Positions 34,707-44,282 of a stretch of 64,000 nucleotides of DNA are shown here, piece by piece. The first letter of the stretch is position 1; each line of letters opens with the position of its first letter. Made by a program: the position numbers and the translations under genes. This DNA comes from CATQHS01 sp963422655. Its GTDB lineage: Bacteria; Actinomycetota; Acidimicrobiia; Acidimicrobiales; Aldehydirespiratoraceae. The stretch covers positions 310,001-374,000 of the forward strand of contig OY730440.1 in assembly GCA_963422655.1 (NCBI GenBank), read 5' to 3'. Under the pieces are notes generated by a model, which made no database searches, was not told the DNA's origin, and was given only the letters and a program-made list of their open reading frames with translations.

Positions 34707-35588
34707 TCAGGCTCGGGGGTGGGTACAGCGGTGCACCTCGCGTAACCGCTCCCGACTCACCCGGGTGTAGATCTGCGTCGAAGTCAGGTCGGCATGGCCG
34801 AGCAACTCCTGCACCGTCCGCAAGTCGGCCCCACCGTCGAGAAGGTGGGTGGCGAAGGTATGGCGCAAGGCGTGGGGGTGGGTCGGGGCCAGGCTGCGCT
34901 GATCCAGGATCCGGCGCACGTCCCGGGGCGTGAGGGGCCGGCCCCGCTGGTTCAAGAACACGACGCCGTCGGGGGTGTCACCGGTCACGTAGGCGGGCCG
35001 GGCCGAGGTCAGCCAGGCTCTGAGAGCGTCGACGGCGGGGGCGCTCAGCGGCACCCGACGTTGCTTGGCTCCCTTGCCCCATACCGTCAACGCGGCCTCG
35101 TCGAGGTCGACGTCGTCGCTGGTGAGGCCGCACAGCTCGGCCACCCGCAGCCCACTCCCGTACAGCACCTCCACCACAGCCCGATCCCGGATCTGACGGG
35201 GTTCGCTCGACTCCCCGGACCGGGCCGGGCTGTCGATCAGCGTGTCGATCTCGGAAGCCTTCAGCACCCGGGGGAGCCGGGCCGTCCCGCTGGGAGCGTG
35301 GAGCCCGACGGTGGGATCGACGCCGGTACGGCTCGTACGCCGGGCCCAGTCGAAGTAGCGGCGCAGCACCGACGCCTTGCGGGCAATGGTGCGGCGGGCG
35401 TATCCCCGGGTGTGGAGGTTGGCCAGATAGCGCCGCAGGTTCAGGCGCGTCACCCCGTCCGGTTCGGTCGATCCGATCCGCTCCAGCCATTCGATGGCGG
35501 CGGCCATGTCCCGGGCATACACAGCCCGGGTGGAGTCGGTGACTCGCACCAGCGAGTCCAGCCATGGTCCAGTGTCCCAGCCGGTCAC
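34707..35588 (-). CDS. xerC: Site-specific tyrosine recombinase XerC
   Basis: 293-residue chromosome-dimer recombinase. All catalytic residues are present: Arg148 (GSGLRVAEL), Lys172, His239-x2-Arg242 (HALRHTFATHLL), His265 (GHADL) and Tyr274 (IYTRVS). The N-terminal SAM-like DNA-binding domain (about 8-85) is complete. The GTG at 35588 has no Shine-Dalgarno; TACGAT 8 nt upstream suggests a leaderless transcript. It follows dprA as in other actinobacteria, and no dif site or mobile element is nearby. Confidence 0.92.
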   Translation of the reverse strand: MTGWDTGPWLDSLVRVTDSTRAVYARDMAAAIEWLERIGSTEPDGVTRLNLRRYLANLHTRGYARRTIARKASVLRRYFDWARRTSRTGVDPTVGLHAPSGTARLPRVLKASEIDTLIDSPARSGESSEPRQIRDRAVVEVLYGSGLRVAELCGLTSDDVDLDEAALTVWGKGAKQRRVPLSAPAVDALRAWLTSARPAYVTGDTPDGVVFLNQRGRPLTPRDVRRILDQRSLAPTHPHALRHTFATHLLDGGADLRTVQELLGHADLTSTQIYTRVSRERLREVHRCTHPRA

Positions 35589-35622
35589 AATCTACCATCG
35601 TAATGGGTGTGAGCTGTGACGC

Positions 35623-36732
35623 TCAGGGTCCGCCCCGGATCAGCCGGCCTCCGTCCCGAGCCAGCCAACCCAGTGTCACCAGCTCATCGGCAGCCACCAG
35701 TACGTCCACGGGCGTAGCCCGCACCCTCACAACGAGCCGGTCCAGCGTCACCGGCTCGTCGTCGACGGCATCCAGAACCAGCCGCTGAATCTCGGTCAGC
35801 GGGGCCGGAGTGGTCGCGCCACTCCCCTCGGATTCCCCGCTGCGGGCCCGGCCTTCGGTAGCCAGACCCAGGGCCATCAGTACGTCATCGACCGAGCACA
35901 CCGGCGGGCATCCCTCGCTGATCAGCCGGTTGGTACCGGCCGCGGCCTGGTTGCGTACCGACCCGGGCACGGCCATCACCGTGATGCCTCTGCGGACGGC
36001 CTGATCAACCGTATGCATCGACCCGCCCGCGATCTTGGACTCGATCACTACCACCACGTCGGCCAGAGCGGCCAGCAGTCGGTTGCGGGCCGGGAACCGC
36101 CAGGCATCGGGATCAGCTCCCAGAGGAGCCTCGGTCAGCAGAGTCCCCGATCCGGCCATGGCCGACCACAGATCGGCATTGCCCCGGGGGTAGACGACAT
36201 CGATGCCGCTGCCTACCACCCCGATCGGTGGGGCTCCATGGGTGGAGAGAGCGCCTCGATGGGCGGCGCCGTCTATCCCCAAAGCCAGCCCGGATACAAC
36301 CGACACCCCCTCACCGGTCAGCCCAGCTCCGAGCTCGGCCGAGAATGCCCGACCGGTGGGCGAGCACCGGCGGGTCCCCACGATGGCCACCCTGGGCTGG
36401 GATGAGTCGAGAACTCGGCCTTGACGGAACAGGATCGGGGCCGGGTCGATATCACCGGCGAGCCGGCTCGGATGAGAGGCGTCCACAGGGGTGCTCACCC
36501 ACACGTCCAAAGCCCGAAGGACTCGGGTCATCTGGTCCAAGTCGACGGTGGCAGCATGATGGCGCCAACTACGCCGAAGGGACTCGTCCCCGCAGTCCAC
36601 CGGGATCCGGCCCTGCTGAACGGCCGCCCACACCTCAGACGGCTCCCGGCCGGCGATGAGCCGGTCGAGCCGTCGGGAACCGGCTCCGGGCAGCGAGGCC
36701 AGAGCCGCGGCCCAGATCCCCCGGTCAGACAC
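35623..36732 (-). CDS. dprA: DNA-processing protein DprA
   Basis: 369-residue single-stranded-DNA-binding RecA loader for natural transformation. The Rossmann core has VAIVGTRRCSPTGR, SGLALGIDGAAHRGAL, GSGIDVVYPRGN and the FPARNRLLAALA segment. A C-terminal winged-helix region (about 310-369) is present. It starts at GTG 36732 and overlaps the comM stop by 8 nt. Confidence 0.93.
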   Translation of the reverse strand: MSDRGIWAAALASLPGAGSRRLDRLIAGREPSEVWAAVQQGRIPVDCGDESLRRSWRHHAATVDLDQMTRVLRALDVWVSTPVDASHPSRLAGDIDPAPILFRQGRVLDSSQPRVAIVGTRRCSPTGRAFSAELGAGLTGEGVSVVSGLALGIDGAAHRGALSTHGAPPIGVVGSGIDVVYPRGNADLWSAMAGSGTLLTEAPLGADPDAWRFPARNRLLAALADVVVVIESKIAGGSMHTVDQAVRRGITVMAVPGSVRNQAAAGTNRLISEGCPPVCSVDDVLMALGLATEGRARSGESEGSGATTPAPLTEIQRLVLDAVDDEPVTLDRLVVRVRATPVDVLVAADELVTLGWLARDGGRLIRGGP

Positions 36733-38239
36733 CGATCCCGATTCCTATGCTCTCCCGGCGCATCCGCAGCGATAGCGCTGCCATCACGTCGGCCACTCGG
36801 ATCTCGGTTCCGGCGTCGTCGAGGTCTCGGATGGTTCGGGCCACGGTGCGTACTCGTCTCAGACCCCGAGCGCTCAACCGTCCCTCGGCCAGGGCTGCTC
36901 TCAGGACCTCGGTGGCAGCCGGTTCCAGCCTCCCATGATGTTGTAGGGCCGGCCCGTCCAGTTCGGAGTTGCAATCCACTCCCCGGCTCCGGGCCAGTTC
37001 CCTGACCCGGGCCACCCGTTCGGCCACTTCGGCAGTGGTCGAAGCGGACTGGGTGTCGAACAGATCGCTGGGTTCGGGCCGATCGACATGCACCACCAGA
37101 TCCAGCCGGTCCACGAACGGGCCCGACAAGCGCCGCTGGTAACGGCCCAGTGCACTTGGCGAGCAGCGACAGCCGATACCACCTCCCATACCGCAGGGGC
37201 AAGGGTTCATGGCCGCTACCAGCAGGAACCGAGCCGGGTGCTCGACCATGCCTTGAACTCGAGCCACCCGGATTACGCCCTCCTCCAGCGGCTGGCGCAA
37301 AGCGTCCAGCACCGAGGGGGCGAACTCTCCCAATTCGTCCAGGAACAGCACTCCTCCAGTGGCGGTGCTCGCCTCTCCCGGCCGGACCCGGGCCGATCCG
37401 CCCCCGATCAACGAAGCCATCGATGCCGAATGATGCGGAGCTCTGAACGGAGGGCGGGTCACCAGCCCCCCTACCGGGAGGGCCAGACCCGCCGCGGAAT
37501 GGACCCGGGTGACATCCAGAGCCGCTGATCTCTCCAAATCGGGGAGCAGACCGGCGAGACGGCGGGCCAGCATGGTCTTGCCCGCTCCGGGTGGACCTAC
37601 CAGCAACAGATGATGCCCCCCGGCCGCGGCTACCTCCAGTGCCCACCGAGCGAAGGGTTGGCCGGCCAGATCGGCCAGGTCGGGTTCGGTGGACATGGCT
37701 CGGGGCTGCTCGAGCGTCGGTGGTTCGGGCCAAGGCTCGACCGAAGTCAAGGCGTCGTACACCTCCCGCAGTGTCCGTACCGGACGCACCCGCTCACCGG
37801 CCACCAGCCGGGCCACGGCATAGTCGGCGGCGGTGACGATCACCTCGCCGTCGGAGATGGCGTCGACCAAGGGCAGCACCCCCGGCACGGGCCGTACCGA
37901 GCCATCCAGGCCCAGCTCCCCGATCATGCCGTAGCCATTGATGGGTGCATCGGCGAGTTGGCCGGCCGCGGCCAGCACACCGACGGCGATGGCGAGATCG
38001 AGCCCAGCCCCGACCTTGGGCACGTCACTGGGCGCCAAGTTGACGGTTATGCGTCGCATGGGCCATTCCAGGCCGGTAGAGGTAATGGCGGCCCGAACCC
38101 GATCCCGAGCTTCTCGACAGGACGCGTCGGGCAGGCCCACCACGGTGAAAGCCGGGAGTCCGCTGGCAACATGGACTTCGACTGAAACGGGATGGCCCCA
38201 TACCCCGACGAGGGTGGCGGAACGGACAGCGGCGAGCAT
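36725..38239 (-). CDS. comM: ComM/YifB family AAA ATPase
   Basis: 504-residue Mg-chelatase-like helicase that promotes branch migration in transformation. The N-terminal Lon-like fold has VGLPDASCREARDRVRAA; Walker A is GPPGAGKTMLA, Walker B LFLDELGEF; the C-terminal Mg_chelatase_C domain ends the protein. The ATG at 38239 opens the comM-dprA pair. Together with xerC and yraN it keeps a conserved actinobacterial block. Confidence 0.93.
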   Translation of the reverse strand: MLAAVRSATLVGVWGHPVSVEVHVASGLPAFTVVGLPDASCREARDRVRAAITSTGLEWPMRRITVNLAPSDVPKVGAGLDLAIAVGVLAAAGQLADAPINGYGMIGELGLDGSVRPVPGVLPLVDAISDGEVIVTAADYAVARLVAGERVRPVRTLREVYDALTSVEPWPEPPTLEQPRAMSTEPDLADLAGQPFARWALEVAAAGGHHLLLVGPPGAGKTMLARRLAGLLPDLERSAALDVTRVHSAAGLALPVGGLVTRPPFRAPHHSASMASLIGGGSARVRPGEASTATGGVLFLDELGEFAPSVLDALRQPLEEGVIRVARVQGMVEHPARFLLVAAMNPCPCGMGGGIGCRCSPSALGRYQRRLSGPFVDRLDLVVHVDRPEPSDLFDTQSASTTAEVAERVARVRELARSRGVDCNSELDGPALQHHGRLEPAATEVLRAALAEGRLSARGLRRVRTVARTIRDLDDAGTEIRVADVMAALSLRMRRESIGIGIGV

Positions 38240-38373
38240 CGAGTCGACCTCCGGGGTCTCGTCATGGAGACATTTGGAGGCCGCTGTCTCACCGGCCAGC
38301 AGCGAGCCGTGTACCTATCCTAGAGGCAGTAAGTGATAACGAAACCTCCGGGGCTCTCTCGACCAACCATCGA

Positions 38374-38829
38374 TCAAAGCACTTCGCGGGTGAAGCGGAC
38401 GACGGCTTCGATCTCCTCGGAGGTGAGCGTGTCGGCGAAGCCAGGCATCGACGACTTCCCATCGGCTACGACCCGGACCTGATCGGCTACTACGGGGTAG
38501 ACCTCCACTACGGACTCTCCCCTCAGGACCGACCCCCGCCCGCCCTGGCCCCTGTCGCCGTGACAATTGGCACACCGAGCAACGTAGACGTGGCGCCCGG
38601 CAACCAGAATCGGATCCACTTCGCCATCTGGGCTGGCTGGTACCTCGGGTACCCCCGACGAAGAGCAGGCCCCGAGCCCGAGAGTCGATCCGGCCACCAA
38701 GCCGACGCCGAGGAGTACAACCAGAATGTGAGACAGAGAGCGAACACTACCGCCGACGATCGAGCCAACAACAACGCCGGACCCTCGCCACCGAGGCCAG
38801 CTTCGGAGAGTTTCACCACAGTGATTCAC
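38374..38829 (-). CDS. Small membrane-anchored c-type cytochrome
   Basis: About 151 residues: a hydrophobic N-terminal segment, lipobox-like LGLGAC (Cys55), then one haem c site CANCH (86-90) and a likely axial Met in SSMPGF. It resembles cytochrome c class I electron carriers. The start is uncertain: GTG 38829 is used because no ATG, GTG or TTG lies closer to the hydrophobic segment, but it has no clear ribosome site and makes the signal long. It interrupts the usual yraN-comM neighbourhood. Confidence 0.75.
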   Translation of the reverse strand: MNHCGETLRSWPRWRGSGVVVGSIVGGSVRSLSHILVVLLGVGLVAGSTLGLGACSSSGVPEVPASPDGEVDPILVAGRHVYVARCANCHGDRGQGGRGSVLRGESVVEVYPVVADQVRVVADGKSSMPGFADTLTSEEIEAVVRFTREVL

Positions 38830-38871
38830 CCGTAAGAGATCACACAGTAATAATGGTGGAATAATGGTGGC

Positions 38872-38982
38872 ATGGGATTGGACCCCACCCGACCCCACCG
38901 GCATCGGCCCAGCGATCTGTTGTACGTGGGATGCGTACTGCTGGTGATCGTAGTGCTGGTGACCTGGGCGCTGTGGGGCTGA
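38872..38982 (+). CDS. Possible 36-residue single-pass membrane protein
   Basis: ATG 38872 opens a 36-codon frame with a basic N-terminus (PTRPHRHRPSD) and one hydrophobic helix (LLYVGCVLLVIVVLVTWAL), ending TGA at 38980. It is divergent from the cytochrome gene. GGTGG lies just before the ATG. The topology is sensible, but so short a frame may be chance. Confidence 0.4.
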   Translation: MGLDPTRPHRHRPSDLLYVGCVLLVIVVLVTWALWG

Positions 38983-39055
38983 CCGCGGAACGACTCGGGT
39001 CGAGATGACACAGAAGCCCTGCCTTTCGAAAGCCCTGCCTTTCGAACTGGACAAG

Positions 39056-39421
39056 CTAGAAAGCGCCCTCGATCACCTCCAAGCGGGGCCCCACCACAGT
39101 GGCCACATCGAACCGAAGCGGACCGTGGCGATCGTGAGCTCGTAACCACTCCACGGCCAGAGCCCGGATCCGGCGCTGCTTGCGCCAGCCCACCGCCTCG
39201 GCCGGCGAGCCGAATCGATCCGAACGGCGAGTCTTCACCTCGCAGAACACGATCTCGTCGTTACGACTTACCACGAGGTCGATCTCGCCATTGAGCTCGC
39301 CGGTTCTGACCCGCCAATTCCGATCCAGGACCCGATATCCGGCGTCGCGATACCAGCGCTCCACTCGGTCCTCGCCCCAGGCTCCATGGGCCAGCTTCGA
39401 TCGATCCACCGACACGACCAT
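39056..39421 (-). CDS. YraN/UPF0102 family nuclease-like protein
   Basis: 121-residue endonuclease-fold protein: GAWGEDRVERWYRDAGYRVLDRNWR, GEIDLVV and VFCEVKTR with the acidic/Lys motif (D...E-x-K) of the restriction-nuclease fold. It normally sits beside rnhB and comM. The function in DNA repair or Holliday-junction processing is suggested for the family but unproven. ATG 39421. Confidence 0.9.
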   Translation of the reverse strand: MVVSVDRSKLAHGAWGEDRVERWYRDAGYRVLDRNWRVRTGELNGEIDLVVSRNDEIVFCEVKTRRSDRFGSPAEAVGWRKQRRIRALAVEWLRAHDRHGPLRFDVATVVGPRLEVIEGAF

Positions 39422-39466
39422 AAGACAAAACCTTAGGCACCAGCTGTGACACCGTCGGCCAACGGC

Positions 39467-39814
39467 TCAGTTGTACCGCTTTTCCTTGAGCTTGGCTGCC
39501 TTGCCGACTCGGTTGCGCAGGTAATAGAGCTTGGCTCGCCGTACATCGCCGCGAACCACCCGCTCGATCCTGTCGATCACCGGGCTGTGCACCGGGAAGG
39601 TCCGCTCCACACCAACGCCGAAACTCACTTTGCGAACGGTGAAGGTCTCTCGCACCCCGCTGCCTTGGCGGCGGATGACCGCGCCCTGGAAGATCTGGGT
39701 GCGGAAACGATTGCCCTCGACCACCTTGACGTGCACCTTGAGGGTGTCGCCCGGCCTGAACTCCGGTATGTCGTCTCGAAGATTCTCCATATCGACGAGA
39801 TCGGTGGGATTCAT
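39467..39814 (-). CDS. rplS: 50S ribosomal protein L19
   Basis: 115-residue L19 with IPEFRPGDTLKVHVKVVEGNR, RTQIFQGAVI and the C-terminal AKLYYLRNRVGKAAKLKEKR. The ATG at 39814 is the family start; the in-frame upstream extension to 39940 is rejected. lepB and rnhB, which often separate rplS from yraN in actinobacteria, are absent here. Confidence 0.97.
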   Translation of the reverse strand: MNPTDLVDMENLRDDIPEFRPGDTLKVHVKVVEGNRFRTQIFQGAVIRRQGSGVRETFTVRKVSFGVGVERTFPVHSPVIDRIERVVRGDVRRAKLYYLRNRVGKAAKLKEKRYN

Positions 39815-39878
39815 CGTAGCTCGTCCTCTGGTTCCAGCTCTGGCCCCCATCGGGTCAGAGCACCGGCGCCAGTCGATT

Positions 39879-40664
39879 CTAGGGTCCGGGATCGCCGTCC
39901 CCACCTGGCCCGAGCCCGGAATCGTGGCCTTCTCCGGCATCGAGCCCGAACTCGGCCAGCAGGTTACGGTCGGCGGTGGTCAGACCGCCCCGGGCCGCTA
40001 TGAGATCGGGACGGCGTTCGATGGTGCGGGCCAAGGCCTGAGCCTGCCGCCACCGGTTGATGCGGGCATGATTGCCCGACCGCAGCACATCGGGAACCTT
40101 CCACCCCCGGAAGTCGGCAGGTCGGGTGTAGTGGGGATACTCGAGCAAATGGTCGCTGAAGGACTCCTCGGTGGAGGAGAACCGATTGCCCAGCACCCCG
40201 GGCACCAAGCGACCGGCGGCCTCCAGAACCGCGAGGGCCCCGATCTCGCCCCCGGCCAGAATGAAGTCACCGACCGACACCTCGCCGTCCACCAGATGGC
40301 GGCGCACTCGCTCGTCAACCCCTTCGTAACGGCCGCACAGCAACGAGAACCCCCCCGATCCGGCCAGTTCGCCGGCCATGGCTTGGTCGAAACGCTGGCC
40401 TGCCGGTGACAGATACAGCAAAGGTCGGGGAGGGTCGACGGCCTCCACCGCCGCGAACAGGGGTTCAGGCATCATCACCATGCCAGCGCCCCCACCGAAG
40501 GGAACGTCATCGATGCTGCGATGAGGGTCGGTGGCGGCCGAGCGCAGATCGTGGACCCGCACGTCGAGGGCGTCGGCACGCCGGGCGCGCCCGATCACCG
40601 ACATCGAAGCCACGGACTCCACCAAGTCGGGGAAGATCGTGAAGATGTCAACTCGTAAGCTCAA
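39879..40664 (-). CDS. trmD: tRNA (guanine-N1)-methyltransferase TrmD
   Basis: 261-residue SPOUT methyltransferase making m1G37. Motifs: RVDIFTIFPDLVES at the start, SIDDVPFGGGAGMVM, LCGRYEGVDERV, DFILAGGEIGALAV and a C-terminal GNHARINRWR. The N-terminus is ambiguous: TTG 40664 gives the family start; TTG 40676 overlaps the rimM stop, and ATG 40700 would overlap rimM by 32 nt. No clear ribosome site is visible, so coupling to rimM is likely. Confidence 0.93.
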   Translation of the reverse strand: MSLRVDIFTIFPDLVESVASMSVIGRARRADALDVRVHDLRSAATDPHRSIDDVPFGGGAGMVMMPEPLFAAVEAVDPPRPLLYLSPAGQRFDQAMAGELAGSGGFSLLCGRYEGVDERVRRHLVDGEVSVGDFILAGGEIGALAVLEAAGRLVPGVLGNRFSSTEESFSDHLLEYPHYTRPADFRGWKVPDVLRSGNHARINRWRQAQALARTIERRPDLIAARGGLTTADRNLLAEFGLDAGEGHDSGLGPGGDGDPGP

Positions 40665-40668
40665 CGGG

Positions 40669-41166
40669 TCAACCAATGTCGAACAGACCGTCGGGGGCAT
40701 CGATGTCCACTCGCTGCCCCGGTACCGCCCCGGTGACGAAACGCACCGGGACCAGCAACCCATCGTCCAACTCGAGTACGTCGCTGGCAGGGTTGGCCAC
40801 CACGCTGACGACCGCGCCGCGGTCGATGCCGAATTGGTCGACGACGCGGGCTCCGATGAGGTCATGAACCCAGAGCTCATCGGGGTCCTCCAAGGGAGTA
40901 GCCCTCAATACCAGCCCGCTCAGACCGGAAGCTGCGTCCCGGCCGTCGATGCCGACAAAGGCCACCAAGAACCGGTCCTGGTGAGGGCGAGTCGACTCCA
41001 CCTCCAGTGGGCCTAGATCGGTTGTCAGGACCGATCCCGGCTCCAACCGTTCGAGTCGGTTCGACACCAGCTTCACCACCATCTCACCGTGGCGGCCGTG
41101 GGCTCGGCCTATACGGCCGATCTCGAGGAGACGATCAGTCGACGAACTCGACCTCGATCTCGGCAT
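40669..41166 (-). CDS. rimM: Ribosome maturation factor RimM
   Basis: 165-residue 16S maturation factor. The N-terminal barrel begins LEIGRIGRAHGRHGEMVV; the PRC-barrel part carries DELWVHDLIGARV. The ATG at 41166 is the only possible start and overlaps khpA by 32 nt. Confidence 0.93.
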   Translation of the reverse strand: MPRSRSSSSTDRLLEIGRIGRAHGRHGEMVVKLVSNRLERLEPGSVLTTDLGPLEVESTRPHQDRFLVAFVGIDGRDAASGLSGLVLRATPLEDPDELWVHDLIGARVVDQFGIDRGAVVSVVANPASDVLELDDGLLVPVRFVTGAVPGQRVDIDAPDGLFDIG

Positions 41167-41386
41167 CGTCTCTGGATCCGGCCGCCTGCACCACAGTACG
41201 GATCGCTCCAGCCACCCGACCCCGCTTGCCGATGACTCGGCCCATGTCGCCGTCGGCCACCGATACTTCGAAGCGGACCGAGGAGCCGGACCGGGATTCG
41301 ATCACGGTAACCGCATCGGGATCGTCAACGATCCGGCGGACGATGTATTCGCACACCGACTGAGCCGTCGGGGCCGAACCGCTCAT
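41135..41386 (-). CDS. khpA: KH-domain RNA-binding protein KhpA
   Basis: 83-residue single KH domain with GKRG loop at 53-56 (GRVIGKRGRVAGAIR). It acts with KhpB in RNA binding and cell-size control in other Gram-positives. It starts in an ATGA overlap with rpsP. Confidence 0.93.
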   Translation of the reverse strand: MSGSAPTAQSVCEYIVRRIVDDPDAVTVIESRSGSSVRFEVSVADGDMGRVIGKRGRVAGAIRTVVQAAGSRDDAEIEVEFVD

Positions 41387-41691
41387 GAAGCCTCAGCCCT
41401 TTCGGGCTCGGCTGTACCACCTGAGGGCACCGGCGAGGGTTTGAACGACTCCCAGGCTCCGCTGATCCGCAGCAGCTTTTCCACCCGATCGGTGGGCTGG
41501 GCCCCGTGGCGGAGCCAGTGCAAGGCCCGCTCATTGTCGATGGTGATCACCGAAGGGTCGGGGCGGGGATCGTAGGTACCTATAACCTCGATGAAACGTC
41601 CGTTGCGGGGCGAACGAGAATCGGCGGCGACGACGCGATAGGTGGGCTGCTTCTTCTTGCCCATGCGCATCAGACGGAGCTTGACGGCCAC
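41383..41691 (-). CDS. rpsP: 30S ribosomal protein S16
   Basis: 102 residues: AVKLRLMRMGKKKQPTYRVV and RNGRFIEVIGTYDP are the family signature, followed by an actinobacterial Pro/Glu-rich tail. The start is 4 nt after the ffh stop; the ffh-rpsP-khpA-rimM-trmD-rplS order is conserved. Confidence 0.97.
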   Translation of the reverse strand: MAVKLRLMRMGKKKQPTYRVVAADSRSPRNGRFIEVIGTYDPRPDPSVITIDNERALHWLRHGAQPTDRVEKLLRISGAWESFKPSPVPSGGTAEPERAEAS

Positions 41692-41695
41692 GGGC

Positions 41696-43144
41696 TCAAT
41701 TCAACCGTCGAAGGTCACCAGTTTCCAACCCCGGGAGCGTCAACGTTGGAGTCGTTACCGGCGCCGGTCCCTTGGGCGTGGTTCGGCCTCCGGCCGCTCG
41801 GCGGCCCTTGCCGGACTTCTGCGACTTGGCCGACCGGCTCCGACCGGGTTTGGTGCCGAACCCGCCCAGCCCCTTCATCATGGTGCGCATCTGCTTGAAC
41901 TGGTCGATGAGCGACTTGACGTCACTGGGCTGGCATCCGGACCCGGCGGCGATACGCCGACGGCGCGAAGTGTCGATTATGTCGGGCTCGACCCGTTCCC
42001 GGGGTGTCATGGAGTGGATGATGCCCGTGATCTGGTTCATCTTGCGGTCGTCGATCTCCACGTCTTTGAGCTGGCGGCCCACCCCTGGCATCATCGACAC
42101 CAGGCTTTTCATGTTGCCCATGTTGCGGATCTGGCGTAACTGACCGAGGAAGTCTTCGAAGGTGAATGTGCCCTCGAGCAGACGGGTCGCAGCCGCCTGC
42201 GCCTCTTCGACCTCGAAGGCGGCCTCGGCCTTCTCGATGAGCGTCTCCATGTCGCCCATGCCCAGGATGCGGCTGGCCAACCGGTCGGGGAAGAAGGGCT
42301 CGAGGTCTTCGAGCTTCTCGCCCACCGAGGTGAAGATGATGGGCTTGCCCACCACCTCTCTCACCGACAGGGCTGCCCCGCCCCGGGCGTCGCCGTCGAG
42401 CTTGGTGAGGATCACCCCGTCCAGAGCCAGCGTCTCGTCGAAAGTGCGAGCTGTGAGTACTGCGTCCTGACCGACCATGGCATCGACTGTCAGGAGGGTG
42501 TAATGGGGTTGGACAACGGCGGAGATCCGTCTGACCTCACCCATCATGGCCCTGTCGATGGCAAGGCGGCCGGCCGTGTCGACGATTACGACGTCACGTC
42601 CGGTGCGGGCCGCCTCCTTTATCGACGCCCGAGCCACCTTTACCGGGTCGGTGGGCTTGGCGAACACCGGCACGCCGATCTGAGCGCCCAGTGTACGGAG
42701 TTGATCGATTGCGGCCGGACGCTGCAGATCGGCCCCCACCATCAGAGGGTTGCGGCCCTGCACCTTGAACCAGCGGGCCAGCTTGGCCGTAGCGGTGGTC
42801 TTGCCCGTTCCCTGCAGTCCGACCATCAACAAGACGGTGGGCGGCTTGGAGGCGTAGTTGATCTTGAACGGTTCACCGCCGAGGGTGACGGTCAGCTCGG
42901 CCAGCACGATCTTGACGATTTGTTGGGCCGGGTTGAGGACTCGGGACAGTTCCCGGCCCAAGGCTCGAGCCCTGATCCTGGCGTTCAAGCCGTCGACGAC
43001 ATCGAGGTTCACGTCGGCTTCGAGCAGGGCCACCCGGATCTCGGCCAGCGTTGCGTCGATAGCGTCGGACGAGAGCTTCCCCCGGCTCCGGAGCCGGGCG
43101 AAGATGGCCTCGAAGCGGTCGCTCAATATTTCCAGCACGGCCAC
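41696..43144 (-). CDS. ffh: Signal recognition particle protein Ffh
   Basis: 482-residue SRP GTPase. The N domain comes first, G domain with GLQGTGKTTATAKLA, DTAGRL and TKLDGDARGGAALS, and C-terminal methionine-rich M domain (NMGNMKSLVSMMPGVG, QFKQMRTMMKG). It ends in a basic Gly/Lys/Arg tail. GTG start at 43144, 30 nt behind ftsY. Confidence 0.97.
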   Translation of the reverse strand: MAVLEILSDRFEAIFARLRSRGKLSSDAIDATLAEIRVALLEADVNLDVVDGLNARIRARALGRELSRVLNPAQQIVKIVLAELTVTLGGEPFKINYASKPPTVLLMVGLQGTGKTTATAKLARWFKVQGRNPLMVGADLQRPAAIDQLRTLGAQIGVPVFAKPTDPVKVARASIKEAARTGRDVVIVDTAGRLAIDRAMMGEVRRISAVVQPHYTLLTVDAMVGQDAVLTARTFDETLALDGVILTKLDGDARGGAALSVREVVGKPIIFTSVGEKLEDLEPFFPDRLASRILGMGDMETLIEKAEAAFEVEEAQAAATRLLEGTFTFEDFLGQLRQIRNMGNMKSLVSMMPGVGRQLKDVEIDDRKMNQITGIIHSMTPRERVEPDIIDTSRRRRIAAGSGCQPSDVKSLIDQFKQMRTMMKGLGGFGTKPGRSRSAKSQKSGKGRRAAGGRTTPKGPAPVTTPTLTLPGLETGDLRRLN

Positions 43145-43174
43145 TCAGGCTAGCTGTGTCGATGAGCGTCCGAC

Positions 43175-44218
<1,044 letters not shown>

Positions 44219-44282
44219 CAACGATAGAGTTTATCGGTTGACCCGGGTCATGGGAGAACCCCTGGCCAATCAGAACCGAGCC

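Noticed and set aside
34707..35588. XerC-like gene as a mobile-element integrase
   Set aside because: It lies in the conserved xerC-dprA-comM block, and no attachment sites or phage genes are near.
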